A stretch of DNA of 48,296 nt from Planctomyces sp. SH-PL62 (GCA_945893045.1 CAMDEA010000045.1:1-48296), one strand, 5' to 3'; counted from the stretch's first letter, positions 34,721 to 44,725 are shown. The notes: a model not told the origin generated them from the sequence alone. Program-made: numbers and translations.

Positions 34721-34817
34721 CCGGCCGATGGCCGTAAGCCGAACGCCGTCGGCCGATTTCAGTTTTTCGGAGAAACTGAAATCGGCCATCGGCTCTCGGC
34801 AAACGGCATTCGGCCGG
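34721..34817. repeat. Intergenic long palindrome with 45-nt arms
   Basis: Arms 34721-34765 and 34773-34817 match inverted with about eight mismatches; the inner 16 nt (GGCCGATTTCAGTTT side) are exact. The loop is TTCGGAG. It lies between the peptidase stop and the glycosyltransferase start. A frame through it (from 34728) joins the glycosyltransferase but is not homologous to it. Confidence 0.85.
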
Positions 34818-34838
34818 AGCACGTCGGAAGGCGAATTG

Positions 34839-36581
34839 ATGCCAGCGAAACGGTTCGTGATCGCCATTGCGGTGCTGCTCGCGGTCCAAGCGATCGTGAT
34901 GACGCTGACGGCAGCACGGCTGACACTGACGCACGACGAATACTGGCACATCCCGGTCGGCCTGCTGAATTGGAAGACGGGACGATTCGATTTCGAGCCG
35001 AGCAACCCGCCGCTGCTGCGAATGTGGGCGACGTGGCCGTTGCTCTTCACGTCGGCCGATTCGCCACGCACGGAACCAACGACGGACTTGAATCGCTTCG
35101 GTGACGAATTTTTGGCAGCGAACCGCGAGCACTTTGATCGTTACGTCGTGCTCGCGCGGCTGCCGATCATTCTGCTGACGATCGCGGCCGGCGCGTTGCT
35201 CGCGCGCTGGGCGTGGGAGTGGCATGGGCCATGGGCCGCGTGTCTCGTGACGTGGTTATGGTCGCGGGAGCCGATTGTGCTTGCGCACGGATCGCTCGTC
35301 ACAACGGATGCAGGTGGAGCCGCCTTTTGGATTGCGGTTCTCTTTGCCGCGTCGCGATTCACCGCGAAGCCGACGACAGGCAATGCGATACTCACAGGTT
35401 CGCTGTTAGGACTGGCTCAAGCAGCAAAGTTCACGAACGTGTTGCTCGTGCCACTGGTCGTTGGGTTGTGGTGCGTCGAACGCTGGCGGAATGAGTCGGT
35501 CGAGCCGCTGGCTTGCCGCGCGGCATTGCAGCGTTGGGGCGTGTTGCTGCTCTCGGCGTGGCTGTGCCTGAACCTCGCGTACTTGTTTCGAGGAACCGGC
35601 ACGTCACTGCGCGATTTCCAATTCGCCAGCCAATCGGCTCGCGCATGGCAACAGCGTCTCGGATCGCTGCCGTTGCCGCTGCCTCACGATTACGTCACCG
35701 GCATCGACCGGCAGAAAGCGGTCATGGAATCGGATCATGCGGTGTTCTTGGACGGCGAATTGAGCACGACCGGATTCGGGCATTACTACTTGATGACGCT
35801 GCTCTACAAGTGGCCGCACTCGATCCAAGTGTTGTTGCTGTGGGCGGTGATCCAGTCGCTCTGGAACGGAGCATGCTCTCGACGTAGCCGAACTCGTGAG
35901 AGTTCGGACCGAAGTCTCACGACTTCGGCTACGTCGTGGCGTCGGCGAATGTGGTGCGTGGTGCCCGCCGTGCTGATGCTCGCCGTCGCGAGTTCGTCTG
36001 GAATGCAATTGGGCATTCGCTATGTGCTCCCAGCGATTCCGTTGCTGCTGTTATTCGCCAGCAAGATCGCATCGAAGTGGCCACAGACTCGTTGGCAGCC
36101 ACTCGCGGTGGGCATCTTGCTGTTGATCTTCGATCCGTGGCCTGCGCATCCCGATTACTTGGCGTACTTCAACGAGTTCGCCAACGGCACCGAGGGGGGC
36201 CGTTTTCATCTGCTCGATTCCAATCTCGACTGGGGCCAAGACCTGCACGAACTAAAACGATTCGTCGCCGAGCATCCGGAAGTCGAACCGCTGAGCCTCG
36301 CGTACTTCGGCACGTTGCCACCCGAATCGCTCGGCCTGCGGTACGAGAATCCACCGACTCGGCAACCGCGTGCGGGCTGGCACGCGGTCAGCGTGAACTT
36401 CGTGATGGGCCTCCCCGGCGGGACTCGTGACGGCCACGGCGGAATTCGCGCCGTCTACCCCGGTGACGACTTTTCGTATTTCCAACTTTTTGATCCGAAG
36501 CATCGCATCGGAGCGTCGCTCGACTTGTATCATCTGTCGCCGGAAGACGTGCGAAGCTGGCACAGGGCCCAAAGACGATGA
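34839..36581 (+). CDS. GT-C (PMT/ArnT-like) membrane glycosyltransferase
   Basis: 580 residues from ATG 34839 with GGAAGG before it. It starts with a membrane helix (VIAIAVLLAVQAIVMTL), then the GT-C catalytic motif in the first outer loop: LTLTHDEYWHIPVGLLNWKTG, where D33-E34 is the likely lipid-sugar-binding/catalytic pair, followed by PSNPPLLRMWATWPLL. About eight to ten more hydrophobic helices follow (LPIILLTIAAGALLARW, LIVTDAGGAAFWIAVLFA region, VLLVPLVVGLWCV, LLLSAWLCLNLAYLF, IPLLLLFASKIA, AVGILLLIFDPW). The C-terminal part outside the membrane (HLLDSNLDWGQDLHELKRFV, SLAYFGTLPPESLGLRY) is typical of bacterial family 39-like enzymes. It probably transfers a sugar from a polyprenyl carrier to a protein or glycan. 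A REPIN interrupts it at residues 348-366, in frame, in a loop between helices. Confidence 0.88.
   Translation: MPAKRFVIAIAVLLAVQAIVMTLTAARLTLTHDEYWHIPVGLLNWKTGRFDFEPSNPPLLRMWATWPLLFTSADSPRTEPTTDLNRFGDEFLAANREHFDRYVVLARLPIILLTIAAGALLARWAWEWHGPWAACLVTWLWSREPIVLAHGSLVTTDAGGAAFWIAVLFAASRFTAKPTTGNAILTGSLLGLAQAAKFTNVLLVPLVVGLWCVERWRNESVEPLACRAALQRWGVLLLSAWLCLNLAYLFRGTGTSLRDFQFASQSARAWQQRLGSLPLPLPHDYVTGIDRQKAVMESDHAVFLDGELSTTGFGHYYLMTLLYKWPHSIQVLLLWAVIQSLWNGACSRRSRTRESSDRSLTTSATSWRRRMWCVVPAVLMLAVASSSGMQLGIRYVLPAIPLLLLFASKIASKWPQTRWQPLAVGILLLIFDPWPAHPDYLAYFNEFANGTEGGRFHLLDSNLDWGQDLHELKRFVAEHPEVEPLSLAYFGTLPPESLGLRYENPPTRQPRAGWHAVSVNFVMGLPGGTRDGHGGIRAVYPGDDFSYFQLFDPKHRIGASLDLYHLSPEDVRSWHRAQRR
35880..35936. 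repeat. REPIN inside the glycosyltransferase gene
   Basis: 22-nt arms (35880-35901, 35915-35936), one mismatch, GTAG...CTAC feet. The left unit folds CCGAACTC/GAGTTCGG and the right unit, on its strand, CCGAAGTC/GACTTCGG, loop GTGA in both; each stem is perfect, so the arm mismatch is compensated within each unit. It encodes residues about 348-366 (CSRRSRTRESSDRS). Confidence 0.93.
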
Positions 36582-37126
36582 CCGCGCGGGGTCTAGACAC
36601 CAAGATGAATCTTTCTCTGGAACTCACTCTAACGGCGGCTGACTTGCGCCAACTGACGGCGGCGAATGGATCGCGTAGGTTTGCGCGGATTCTCGCGCTG
36701 ATCCACATTCTGCTGGCCGTGGCCATGCTGTTTATCGGTTTCCGGCATTTGTCCGACTTCGGCTTGGATTGGATCTTCGCTTCGCAGGTGGTATTTGCGG
36801 TCTACGTCGTGTCCCAACGGTTCATTTCTGAATGGCTGCTGCTCCCAGCAATCTTGCGATTCTCGACGCAGCCGCCGACCTATCGGATGTCGATCGACGA
36901 CCAGTCGATCTTGATCGAGCAGGGCAAGTATTATCCTCGGAAGATTCCCTGGACATCGTTTGCGAAGACCGGCACCGCAGGCGAGTTTGAAAATCACTTC
37001 TGGCTCGAATGTGGTCGCGGCAATGTTTGGATTCCGAAGCGTGCGTTTTCCACAGCGGACGACATGACCGCCTTTCGAGCTTTTTTGAAAGACAAGATGG
37101 GCGAGCGATGTCAGTTCAACCAATAG
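36578..37126 (+). CDS. YcxB-like membrane protein
   Basis: 182 residues; the ATG overlaps the glycosyltransferase stop (ATGA), so the two are co-translated. An ATG at 36605 is an alternative start. Two membrane helices (ARILALIHILLAVAMLFIGF and WIFASQVVFAVYVVSQRFIS) are followed by a C-terminal soluble domain with the YcxB pattern: PTYRMSIDDQSILIEQGKYY, RKIPWTSFAKTGTAGEFENHFWLECGRGNVWIPKRAF, ADDMTAFRAFLKDKM. The family has no established function. It is probably in one operon with the glycosyltransferase. Confidence 0.8.
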   Translation: MTARGLDTKMNLSLELTLTAADLRQLTAANGSRRFARILALIHILLAVAMLFIGFRHLSDFGLDWIFASQVVFAVYVVSQRFISEWLLLPAILRFSTQPPTYRMSIDDQSILIEQGKYYPRKIPWTSFAKTGTAGEFENHFWLECGRGNVWIPKRAFSTADDMTAFRAFLKDKMGERCQFNQ

Positions 37127-37132
37127 CTCGCC

Positions 37133-38506
37133 TCATAAAACCGCCCGCACCGCTTGGCTGAGCCGCCGCATTCCTTCGCGGAGACCGTCGGGCGATTGCA
37201 CGCCGAAGCTGAGCCGCATGTGGTTGCATTGCCGCTCGTCGCGCGGGCCGCCGAAGCAGAGTTCGCCGGGGACGTACATCACTTGCTCGACATCGACCGC
37301 TCGGCGGAACAGCGGTGAATCGAAGCCCGTGGCGATGTGCGGCGGCAAAGTCATCCAGACATACAAGCCGCCGTGCGGATGAACCCACGAGACGCCCGGC
37401 AGATCGGCGAAGAACTCGTCGGCCGCGGCCAGCATCGTGTCCCGTTTGATCCGATACGCCGCTCGGACTTGTTCCGCATGAATGGCGAAGCGACCGGAGC
37501 CGAGCAACTCCGCCAGCAAGTGCTGATTGAAATTGGCCGAGCCAAAGTCTTGATTGCCTTTCAAGTCGTTGACCGCGTCACGCAGCTCGCGAGGCATCAA
37601 GCCGAAGCCGACTCGTAAGCCCGGAGAAAAACTCTTGGAAAATGTCCCGGCGTGGATGACCGTGTCGCCAACGATGTCGAACGACCAGACGCTGGGCAAA
37701 GGAAAATCCGTACCGCGACCGTCAGGAAGCGGCCGCACGGCGTGCGATACCGGGCCGCTCCCTAACGGTCGCGGTACAGCGTCGGCTGGCGCACCGTAAT
37801 GCAGCTCGCGATAGGCCGCGTCTTCGAGCACATAGATTCTCTCTCCGCGTCGCTTCGACCAAGCCTTCGCAATCTCGACGACCTGCTCGCGGCGTTCCAA
37901 CGAGAGACTGATGCCAGTTGGATTCTCGAATTCGCTGACGACGTAGATCAACTTCACACGCGACAGCTCGCCAGTGGCTTCGAGCCGTTGTAGTTCGGCT
38001 TGCAGAGCATCCATCCGCAGTCCGTGTTCGTCGGCCGGCAGCGCGATCGCGCGTGCTCCGACTCCTTCGAGCACTCCGAGAAACACAAAATAAGTGGGCG
38101 CGGCGACGAGGCAGATGTCGCCGGGATCAAACAGCGCGTCGGCCAGCAGCGCGAGCAATTGTTGGGAGCCGGTCGTGCAGACGATCTCGTCGGCGACAGC
38201 AACACGCCGCGCGGCCGGCGTGGAAGTCTGTTCGAGCCGGTTCTGATAGTCGGCCAGATGTTGTCGCAGCCGCAGCTCACCTTGCGTCGTGCCGTACTGC
38301 AATGCTGATTGCCCACGTAACTCGTCGGCGAGGACTTCTTGTGCGGCCTGGATGGCTTCGGCTACGGGCAGCGAGGCGGCATCAACCAATCCGGCCCCCA
38401 GCGACAGGACATGCGGATGCTCGACCCCTTGCTGCATGAGAAAGCTGATGGCTTGATCTGTCGCCCAGCGGCGGCGTTGGCTGAAGTTCGTCTGCGAATG
38501 GTTCAT
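37133..38506 (-). CDS. Class I/II aminotransferase (LysN/MocR-effector-like)
   Basis: 457 residues from ATG 38506; the longer frame begins with TTG (38563) and gains only 19 unlikely residues. Features of fold-type I PLP enzymes: YGTTQGELRLRQHLADY (71-87), TTGSQQLLALLADALFDPGD, SEFENPTGISLSLERREQVV with N195-P196-T197-G198, LEDAAYRELHY (Asp229), then the Schiff-base K291 in GTFSKSFSPGLRVGF. A conserved Arg lies near the end (MRLSFGVQSPDG). The pattern resembles 2-aminoadipate aminotransferases and MocR output domains (no HTH present). A palindrome inserted at residues 244-266 (VPRPLGSGPVSHAVRPLPDG) lies between the Asp and Lys motifs in a loop and is in frame. The substrate is unknown. Confidence 0.9.
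   Translation of the reverse strand: MNHSQTNFSQRRRWATDQAISFLMQQGVEHPHVLSLGAGLVDAASLPVAEAIQAAQEVLADELRGQSALQYGTTQGELRLRQHLADYQNRLEQTSTPAARRVAVADEIVCTTGSQQLLALLADALFDPGDICLVAAPTYFVFLGVLEGVGARAIALPADEHGLRMDALQAELQRLEATGELSRVKLIYVVSEFENPTGISLSLERREQVVEIAKAWSKRRGERIYVLEDAAYRELHYGAPADAVPRPLGSGPVSHAVRPLPDGRGTDFPLPSVWSFDIVGDTVIHAGTFSKSFSPGLRVGFGLMPRELRDAVNDLKGNQDFGSANFNQHLLAELLGSGRFAIHAEQVRAAYRIKRDTMLAAADEFFADLPGVSWVHPHGGLYVWMTLPPHIATGFDSPLFRRAVDVEQVMYVPGELCFGGPRDERQCNHMRLSFGVQSPDGLREGMRRLSQAVRAVL
37710..37777. repeat. REPIN-like palindrome inside the aminotransferase gene, GTACCGCGACC family
   Basis: 25-nt arms (37710-37734, 37753-37777) with two mismatches, both of the G-T type. The feet read GTAC...GTAC, differing from the GTAG class. 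The inner hairpin is CCGC...GCGG. Encodes residues 244-266 of the aminotransferase. Confidence 0.88.
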
Positions 38507-38641
38507 GGCCGCTTTGTAATCGAGATTGAGCACTTCCCCAATCTCCTCGTCAACATTCGACAAAGGCTTTCGCTCCTGCGGTTCAAGGCGTTATTTTGTC
38601 GATGTTTGGGAGGCACATTCTCCCGCCAGACGAGGTGATCG

Positions 38642-39979
<1,338 letters not shown>

Positions 39980-40003
39980 GTTTCATTTCAAGGAATCAGT
40001 CAC

Positions 40004-40234
40004 ATGCGAACGACATTGACCATTGATGACGATGTTTTTGCTGCTGCTCAGGAGTTGGCGAATTCAACGGGACGCGCCGTGGATGCGGTTTTGTCGGAAC
40101 TCGCTCGAAGCGGACTCCCGTCAAAACCGGCTCGTTATCGGCGGAAAAACAAGCTCGCGACTTTTCAAGTGTCGCCGAACGCACCACTGATTCGCGCAGA
40201 TCGCGTGGCCGAGATTTTGGCTGAGGAACAGTAA
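40004..40234 (+). CDS. vapB: VapB-like ribbon-helix-helix antitoxin
   Basis: 76 residues. The N-terminus MRTTLTIDDDVFAAAQELAN, followed by a helix (GRAVDAVLSELARSGL), is the classical ribbon-helix-helix DNA-binding fold of CopG/VapB antitoxins. The C-terminal tail (FQVSPNAPLIRADRVAEILA) would wrap the toxin. The stop TAA overlaps the VapC start (TAATG). It should repress its own operon and neutralise the toxin. An upstream AAGGA lies near 39990. Confidence 0.85.
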   Translation: MRTTLTIDDDVFAAAQELANSTGRAVDAVLSELARSGLPSKPARYRRKNKLATFQVSPNAPLIRADRVAEILAEEQ

Positions 40235-40662
40235 TGAGTACCGCATTGCTCGACATCAATGTGTTGCTCGCATTGGCTTGGCCGAACCACGACCATCACG
40301 ACGCGGCTCATCGTTGGTTTGATGACGTGCCCGATCGCAAATGGGCAACCTGCACTCTCACTCAGCTTGGCTTCATTCGCATTTCGTCGAACCCGGCAGC
40401 AATGCCACAGCCAGTCACTCCGCAGCAGGCAGCGACCGTGTTGAATGAACTCTGCGCCGACCAGAATCATGAGTTTTGGTCTTCACCGAATGCGGACCAA
40501 CTTTCGATTTATTCACAAGCCAAAGGGCACCAGCAAGTCAACGATGCTTGGATGGTGGAGCTTGCTCGACAAAATATCGGGGTTCTGGCAACTTTGGACA
40601 AACGGCTTTACGTTCACGACTCATCGGGAAAGATCGTCATTTTGGTTACGGCAATGCCTTAA
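40234..40662 (+). CDS. vapC: VapC-like PIN-domain toxin
   Basis: 142 residues. Features of the TA-system VapC group of the 'Mtu PIN' type: LLDINVLLAL with D7, WATCTLTQLGFIR (40-49), QVNDAWMVELARQ with D104, and VLATLDKRL with D122. The usual second acidic residue is not obvious: the motif reads TQLGF. Many members of this branch share that form, so activity is still expected. VapC toxins are Mg2+-dependent RNases that cut tRNA or rRNA. The dapF gene starts 21 nt later on the same strand, so the three genes may be transcribed together. Confidence 0.88.
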   Translation: MSTALLDINVLLALAWPNHDHHDAAHRWFDDVPDRKWATCTLTQLGFIRISSNPAAMPQPVTPQQAATVLNELCADQNHEFWSSPNADQLSIYSQAKGHQQVNDAWMVELARQNIGVLATLDKRLYVHDSSGKIVILVTAMP

Positions 40663-40683
40663 CGACTACAGGACAAGTTCATC

Positions 40684-41520
40684 ATGCGATTCACCAAGAT
40701 GCACGGAGCCGGAAACGACTACGTCTACGTCAACTGCTTTGAAGAAAAGTTCCCAGCGGACGTCGCGAAGCTGGCGATTGAGATCAGCGATCGGCACTTC
40801 GGTGTCGGCGGCGACGGCCTGGTGTTGATTGGCCCGTCGGAAATGGCCGATGCGCGGATGAGGATGTTCAACGCCGACGGCAGCGAGGCGGAGATGTGCG
40901 GCAACGCCGTCCGTTGTGTCGCGAAATATTTGTTCGATCATGGCATCGCTCGGCGGGAGACGCTGCGGATCGAGACTGGCCGCGGCGTGCTGACTCTGCA
41001 ATGCGACGTGGATGGTGGCCGAGTTCGAAAAGTCCGAGTCAACATGGGCTTGCCGATCTTCAACAGCGCAGAGATTCCCACGACGTTGCCGGGCGATCCA
41101 CCGATCCGGCAGAAGCTGACGGCGGGCGGCAAGACGTTTGACGTCACCTGTGTTTCGATGGGTAATCCACACTGCGTGACCTTCGTGGACGAGATCAACG
41201 ACGATTGGGTGCTGCGGATCGGCCCGCTGGTCGAGCATCACTCGGCGTTCCCGCGCCGGGTCAACGCCGAGTTCATCCAAGTGCTCTCGCCCTCTGAGTT
41301 CAACATGCGCGTCTGGGAACGCGGTTCCGGCGAAACGTGGGCCTGCGGGACGGGAGCGTGTGCGTCGGCGGTTGCGGGAGTGCTCGCTGGGTTGACCGAA
41401 CGCAAAGTGACAGCCCACCTGCGCGGCGGTGACTTGCAACTCGAATGGGCTGAGACTGGCGAGGTCTACATGACCGGTCCGGCCATCGAAGTCTGCAGCG
41501 GCGTGTATGAGCCGCGGTGA
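40684..41520 (+). CDS. dapF: Diaminopimelate epimerase
   Basis: 278 residues, the usual length. The enzyme interconverts LL- and meso-diaminopimelate for lysine and cell-wall peptidoglycan synthesis. Both active-site cysteines are present: C72 in [16 protein letters not shown] and C221 in [10 protein letters not shown]. Other signatures: [12 protein letters not shown] at the N-terminus, [12 protein letters not shown], then [11 protein letters not shown] (159-169) and [15 protein letters not shown]. No deviation is seen in the catalytic set. Its presence fits a planctomycete with peptidoglycan. It follows vapBC by 21 nt. The aminotransferase genes elsewhere in this window are not obviously DapL. 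Confidence 0.97.
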   Translation: MRFTKMHGAGNDYVYVNCFEEKFPADVAKLAIEISDRHFGVGGDGLVLIGPSEMADARMRMFNADGSEAEMCGNAVRCVAKYLFDHGIARRETLRIETGRGVLTLQCDVDGGRVRKVRVNMGLPIFNSAEIPTTLPGDPPIRQKLTAGGKTFDVTCVSMGNPHCVTFVDEINDDWVLRIGPLVEHHSAFPRRVNAEFIQVLSPSEFNMRVWERGSGETWACGTGACASAVAGVLAGLTERKVTAHLRGGDLQLEWAETGEVYMTGPAIEVCSGVYEPR

Positions 41521-41595
41521 ATCGTCGGTGACGCAACGCACTTTGCAGACGAATGTCATTCCGTTGGAATCATGACCCGGCGGTGTGAGCATCGT

Positions 41596-44445
41596 TCAGC
41601 GCGTTGTTGGAGCCGTTTCGATCAGTTCGGCCGGCACGGTCTCACGAACTCGTCGCGGCAGCGACGGCTGAGACGGCACGGTCTTCGGCTCGGTGGAAGC
41701 AGGCAAGCCGTTCGTCGCGGTCCACGTCCACGCTCGCGCGAGCCACGGCACAAATTGGCTGGGTGGTTGCAACGGTGCCGATGTCGCGGGACTGCCTGAA
41801 TCTGCGCGGGGCAATGCCGGCAACGGCGCGGACGTCAACAGTTCGACCAGCATCGACGCGGAGGTCAGCAGGATCGCCGGGGCCGCGGTCCCCATTCCGT
41901 TCGCCAGATCAACGGCCGCGATCGACACCGTGGCAGGGACGAGTGTTTCACGCCGCACGAATGTCGTCGTCTTGGTCGTTAGTCTGGCGATCTCCGCAGC
42001 GTCGAGCCGAGCGATCGTTCGCAATGTGGCCAGTTCCGCGCGAGTCGTCGCGAGGCCGTTCGCGGTGGCTGGCAGCGCCGGCTGCGGTCCGCTGGTTTCG
42101 CCACGCAACAACGCGGCGGAAGGCGAGAGAGCATTCGTCTCGACGGACGAGGTCTTCGATGCGGGAACAGAGACCTCCTCGGCCAGAGGAACCGCCTTGG
42201 GCGCAACAGACGATTTGCCGGGCAGCCGCGAGTGATCCACGTTGTTCGCGGGACGGGTGACTTCGGCCGTCACCGTGGGGCTTCGGTCCTGCGCAGAAAT
42301 CGGTAGCGCGCGACGAACGAACGGCAGCGAACTGTTGAGTTGTGCCGGCTGGCTGACAAGCACCGATTCCGTCCGCAATAGACTGACTGCCCGCGCTGGC
42401 AACGGTATTTCGACCGTGACGGCGGCCTTGTTCGCCACGATCAACTTATCTGGTTCTGCCAAGCCGACGGGAAGGGCGCTTCGCGTCGCCGTGCCGTTGC
42501 GCGCGAGCGAGTTTCGGCGTGAATCGCTAAGCGTTGGGGGAGTTGACGGCAAGAGTTGATCCAAACGCGCGACCGGAGCACGCAGCGCCGCTTGATTCGT
42601 GGCGATGGGCTTCATCGCGGTGCGATCGGCAGAAGGTGGATCGAACACTTGCTTGATGGTGATCACCGGCGCGAGGTTGAGCGGCTTCTCGACGGTCTGC
42701 ATGGCGACCGCCAATGTGACTTCCTCGACGGGCCGCTCGGCGGGGCGAGAGAGTGTTGTTGGTAATGGCAGTCTCGCGAGCAGGGTGGCTTTCTTCATGC
42801 TCAGCAGCCGCTGATCGACGTCGTCCACGCGGACCAGTTCCGATCGCTGCCGCACGGTGACTCGATCGGTTGGCCAGCGTGCGCCGGGCCGCAGCGCGGT
42901 CACGTGAGACGGCGGGGCAATCGGTTGCGGCGCATCGGCTCGCGCCGTGTTCGTGCGTTCGAGTTTTGGAAACTCTTCGGCCCGCGGCGGCGCGACGTCC
43001 GAGAACTGTGCGAACTCGGACCACAGTTCGTTGATCGCGGTCGGAGGATTCGAGATGGTTTGATCGGTCCGGTCCGGCCGCAGCACAACGAACGCGACAG
43101 ACGCGGCGACCAGCACCGCGAGCGCCACCCAACGACGTCCCCGCGACAGTGAAACATCGGCCGGCACCGAGACCGGCTGGCTGGTCGTGATCGGCTCGGC
43201 AATCTTCGGCACGGTCAAAGGATTCACGGCTGGGGGCGACGGTGGAACCTGTTCGAGTGGTGTGGCGGTCCAACTCTGCAATGGATTCTTCGGCGGCTCG
43301 CTGCGCCGCAACGGCGTCGCGATCGTGGCGATCTTCGCGGTTTCGACAACGACGACAGGCAGTGCGCGGCGCGACCATCTCCACACGAGGATCAACACCA
43401 GCGTGGCCAGGATTGGCAGCATCCATTCTCTGGGACCGAACGGAGCGAGATGCTCGGTGCTGATGGTCAGCCGCGGCACCACGAATTCGCCGCGTGAGAG
43501 GAAGATCTGCTTGGCTCCCTCACGCTTGCTGGCGAACACCAACGACTGGCTATTGGGCGTGAAGGCGGCATCGACATCGTCCGTGTCGGACGCGATGCCG
43601 TCGCGCAGCCGCTCGGCCACGCCGACGTGTCCGTCTCGCAGTGGCGCGCGGAACAGATCGAACGGCGTGGACTCACCAGCTCGATCGCCGCGATTCGAGG
43701 CGAACAGCAGCCAGCTTCCGTCCGGCGATACGGCGGGGCTGCGCTCGTGGTGATCCGGCGAGTTGATCGTTTCGGCGAGTTCCGGTGCTGACCAAGCGGA
43801 GCCGAGTTTTTCGCGTCGTGTGACAAAGACGTCGGCGCTGGTGCCGTGTACGACGCGGACGAAGTACATCGTCAAGCCGTCGGGTGTGAGCGCCGGATCG
43901 AACTCTTCGGCCTCGGTGTTGATCGCGGGACCGGCGTTGCGCGGCCGCGACCAGCGATCGTTGGATTGCGCGGACTCGTAGATGTCGAAGCCGCCGTGTC
44001 CTCCGGATCGGTTTGAGGCTAACGCCGCCAGACTGGCATCTCCCGACAACGTCAAGCGGCGGTCGTCATCGACACTGTTGAGCTCCCGCACCAATTCCGG
44101 TTTTGACCAACGCTCGTCCGTAAACGTCGAGCGGACGATGTCCGCACGCTGTCCCGGCCGCGCCCGCGAGAAGTACAGCGTCTGCCCATCGTCGGCGAAG
44201 CAGGGGCCGGAGAGTTCGGTTTCGTCGGTGAGCGTCCCTTGCCCGGACAACTCTGCCAATCGCTCGACGGTACGGAATGCGAGTCTCCCGCGCGGTGTGA
44301 CGCCGTCGGACTCCACGACGACGTCTTGCCACAACGGCCTCGGCAATGACCAAGCCTGCGCAGCGAATGCAACAAGCACGATGAGCCAACGGCTTCGCCG
44401 AGGTCGGCTCGGTTGAACGGACGTGTCGGGCGACGGCATCTTCAT
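41596..44445 (-). CDS. PD40/TolB-type beta-propeller protein with membrane helices and a long disordered tail
   Basis: 949 residues from ATG 44445; an upstream in-frame start (44556) adds unsupported residues. A short hydrophobic N-terminus (WLIVLVAFAAQAWS) may export or anchor it. The propeller spans about 75-318 with repeated PD40 motifs: SGPCFADDGQTLYFSRARPG, RLTLSGDASLAALASNRSGG, DPALTPDGLTMYFVRV, SPAVSPDGSWLLFASNRG, DAAFTPNSQSLVFASKREG. Membrane helices follow at about 341-355 (EWMLPILATLVLILVWRW) and 439-456 (VALAVLVAASVAFVVL). The last ~480 residues are low-complexity, rich in Pro, Ala, Thr and Arg, without domains. PD40 proteins often report on cell-wall or outer-envelope state. The tail and helices are unusual for TolB-like proteins. 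Its role is unknown. The gap 44446-44725 contains only the two divergent promoters. Confidence 0.78.
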   Translation of the reverse strand: MKMPSPDTSVQPSRPRRSRWLIVLVAFAAQAWSLPRPLWQDVVVESDGVTPRGRLAFRTVERLAELSGQGTLTDETELSGPCFADDGQTLYFSRARPGQRADIVRSTFTDERWSKPELVRELNSVDDDRRLTLSGDASLAALASNRSGGHGGFDIYESAQSNDRWSRPRNAGPAINTEAEEFDPALTPDGLTMYFVRVVHGTSADVFVTRREKLGSAWSAPELAETINSPDHHERSPAVSPDGSWLLFASNRGDRAGESTPFDLFRAPLRDGHVGVAERLRDGIASDTDDVDAAFTPNSQSLVFASKREGAKQIFLSRGEFVVPRLTISTEHLAPFGPREWMLPILATLVLILVWRWSRRALPVVVVETAKIATIATPLRRSEPPKNPLQSWTATPLEQVPPSPPAVNPLTVPKIAEPITTSQPVSVPADVSLSRGRRWVALAVLVAASVAFVVLRPDRTDQTISNPPTAINELWSEFAQFSDVAPPRAEEFPKLERTNTARADAPQPIAPPSHVTALRPGARWPTDRVTVRQRSELVRVDDVDQRLLSMKKATLLARLPLPTTLSRPAERPVEEVTLAVAMQTVEKPLNLAPVITIKQVFDPPSADRTAMKPIATNQAALRAPVARLDQLLPSTPPTLSDSRRNSLARNGTATRSALPVGLAEPDKLIVANKAAVTVEIPLPARAVSLLRTESVLVSQPAQLNSSLPFVRRALPISAQDRSPTVTAEVTRPANNVDHSRLPGKSSVAPKAVPLAEEVSVPASKTSSVETNALSPSAALLRGETSGPQPALPATANGLATTRAELATLRTIARLDAAEIARLTTKTTTFVRRETLVPATVSIAAVDLANGMGTAAPAILLTSASMLVELLTSAPLPALPRADSGSPATSAPLQPPSQFVPWLARAWTWTATNGLPASTEPKTVPSQPSLPRRVRETVPAELIETAPTTR

Positions 44446-44725
44446 GGCGGCATTGAAGACGCTGCCGACACGAACGGCAAGCCGGTGCGGCTGAGAGGCC
44501 AGCGCTCCACCGTGATGAACCAGAATTCCTTCGCTTCCGCGATCCTTATTCGGCAATCCTTATTCTTTGAGGGCTGTCTCCGTTGATTCGAGAGTCGCGG
44601 CTTCGCCTGGCCAACCTCCGTCTTGACCCTGTTGCAAAAATCTGGGACAAGCCCGCCCCCTCCGATTGGTCTTGGATGACCGGTCAATCTCCTCTCGTGT
44701 TCTTATCTTCGCCACGGATGGCAAT

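Noticed and set aside
4715..37777. CRISPR array
   Set aside because: Repeats are palindromic, dispersed, of several families and unspaced; there are no regular spacers and no cas genes.
38507..38563. TTG start upstream of the second aminotransferase
   Set aside because: No ribosome-binding site and only 19 extra residues; ATG 38506 preferred, though not certain.
40666..41592. 308-residue antisense frame over dapF
   Set aside because: dapF has both catalytic Cys motifs and covers the same DNA.
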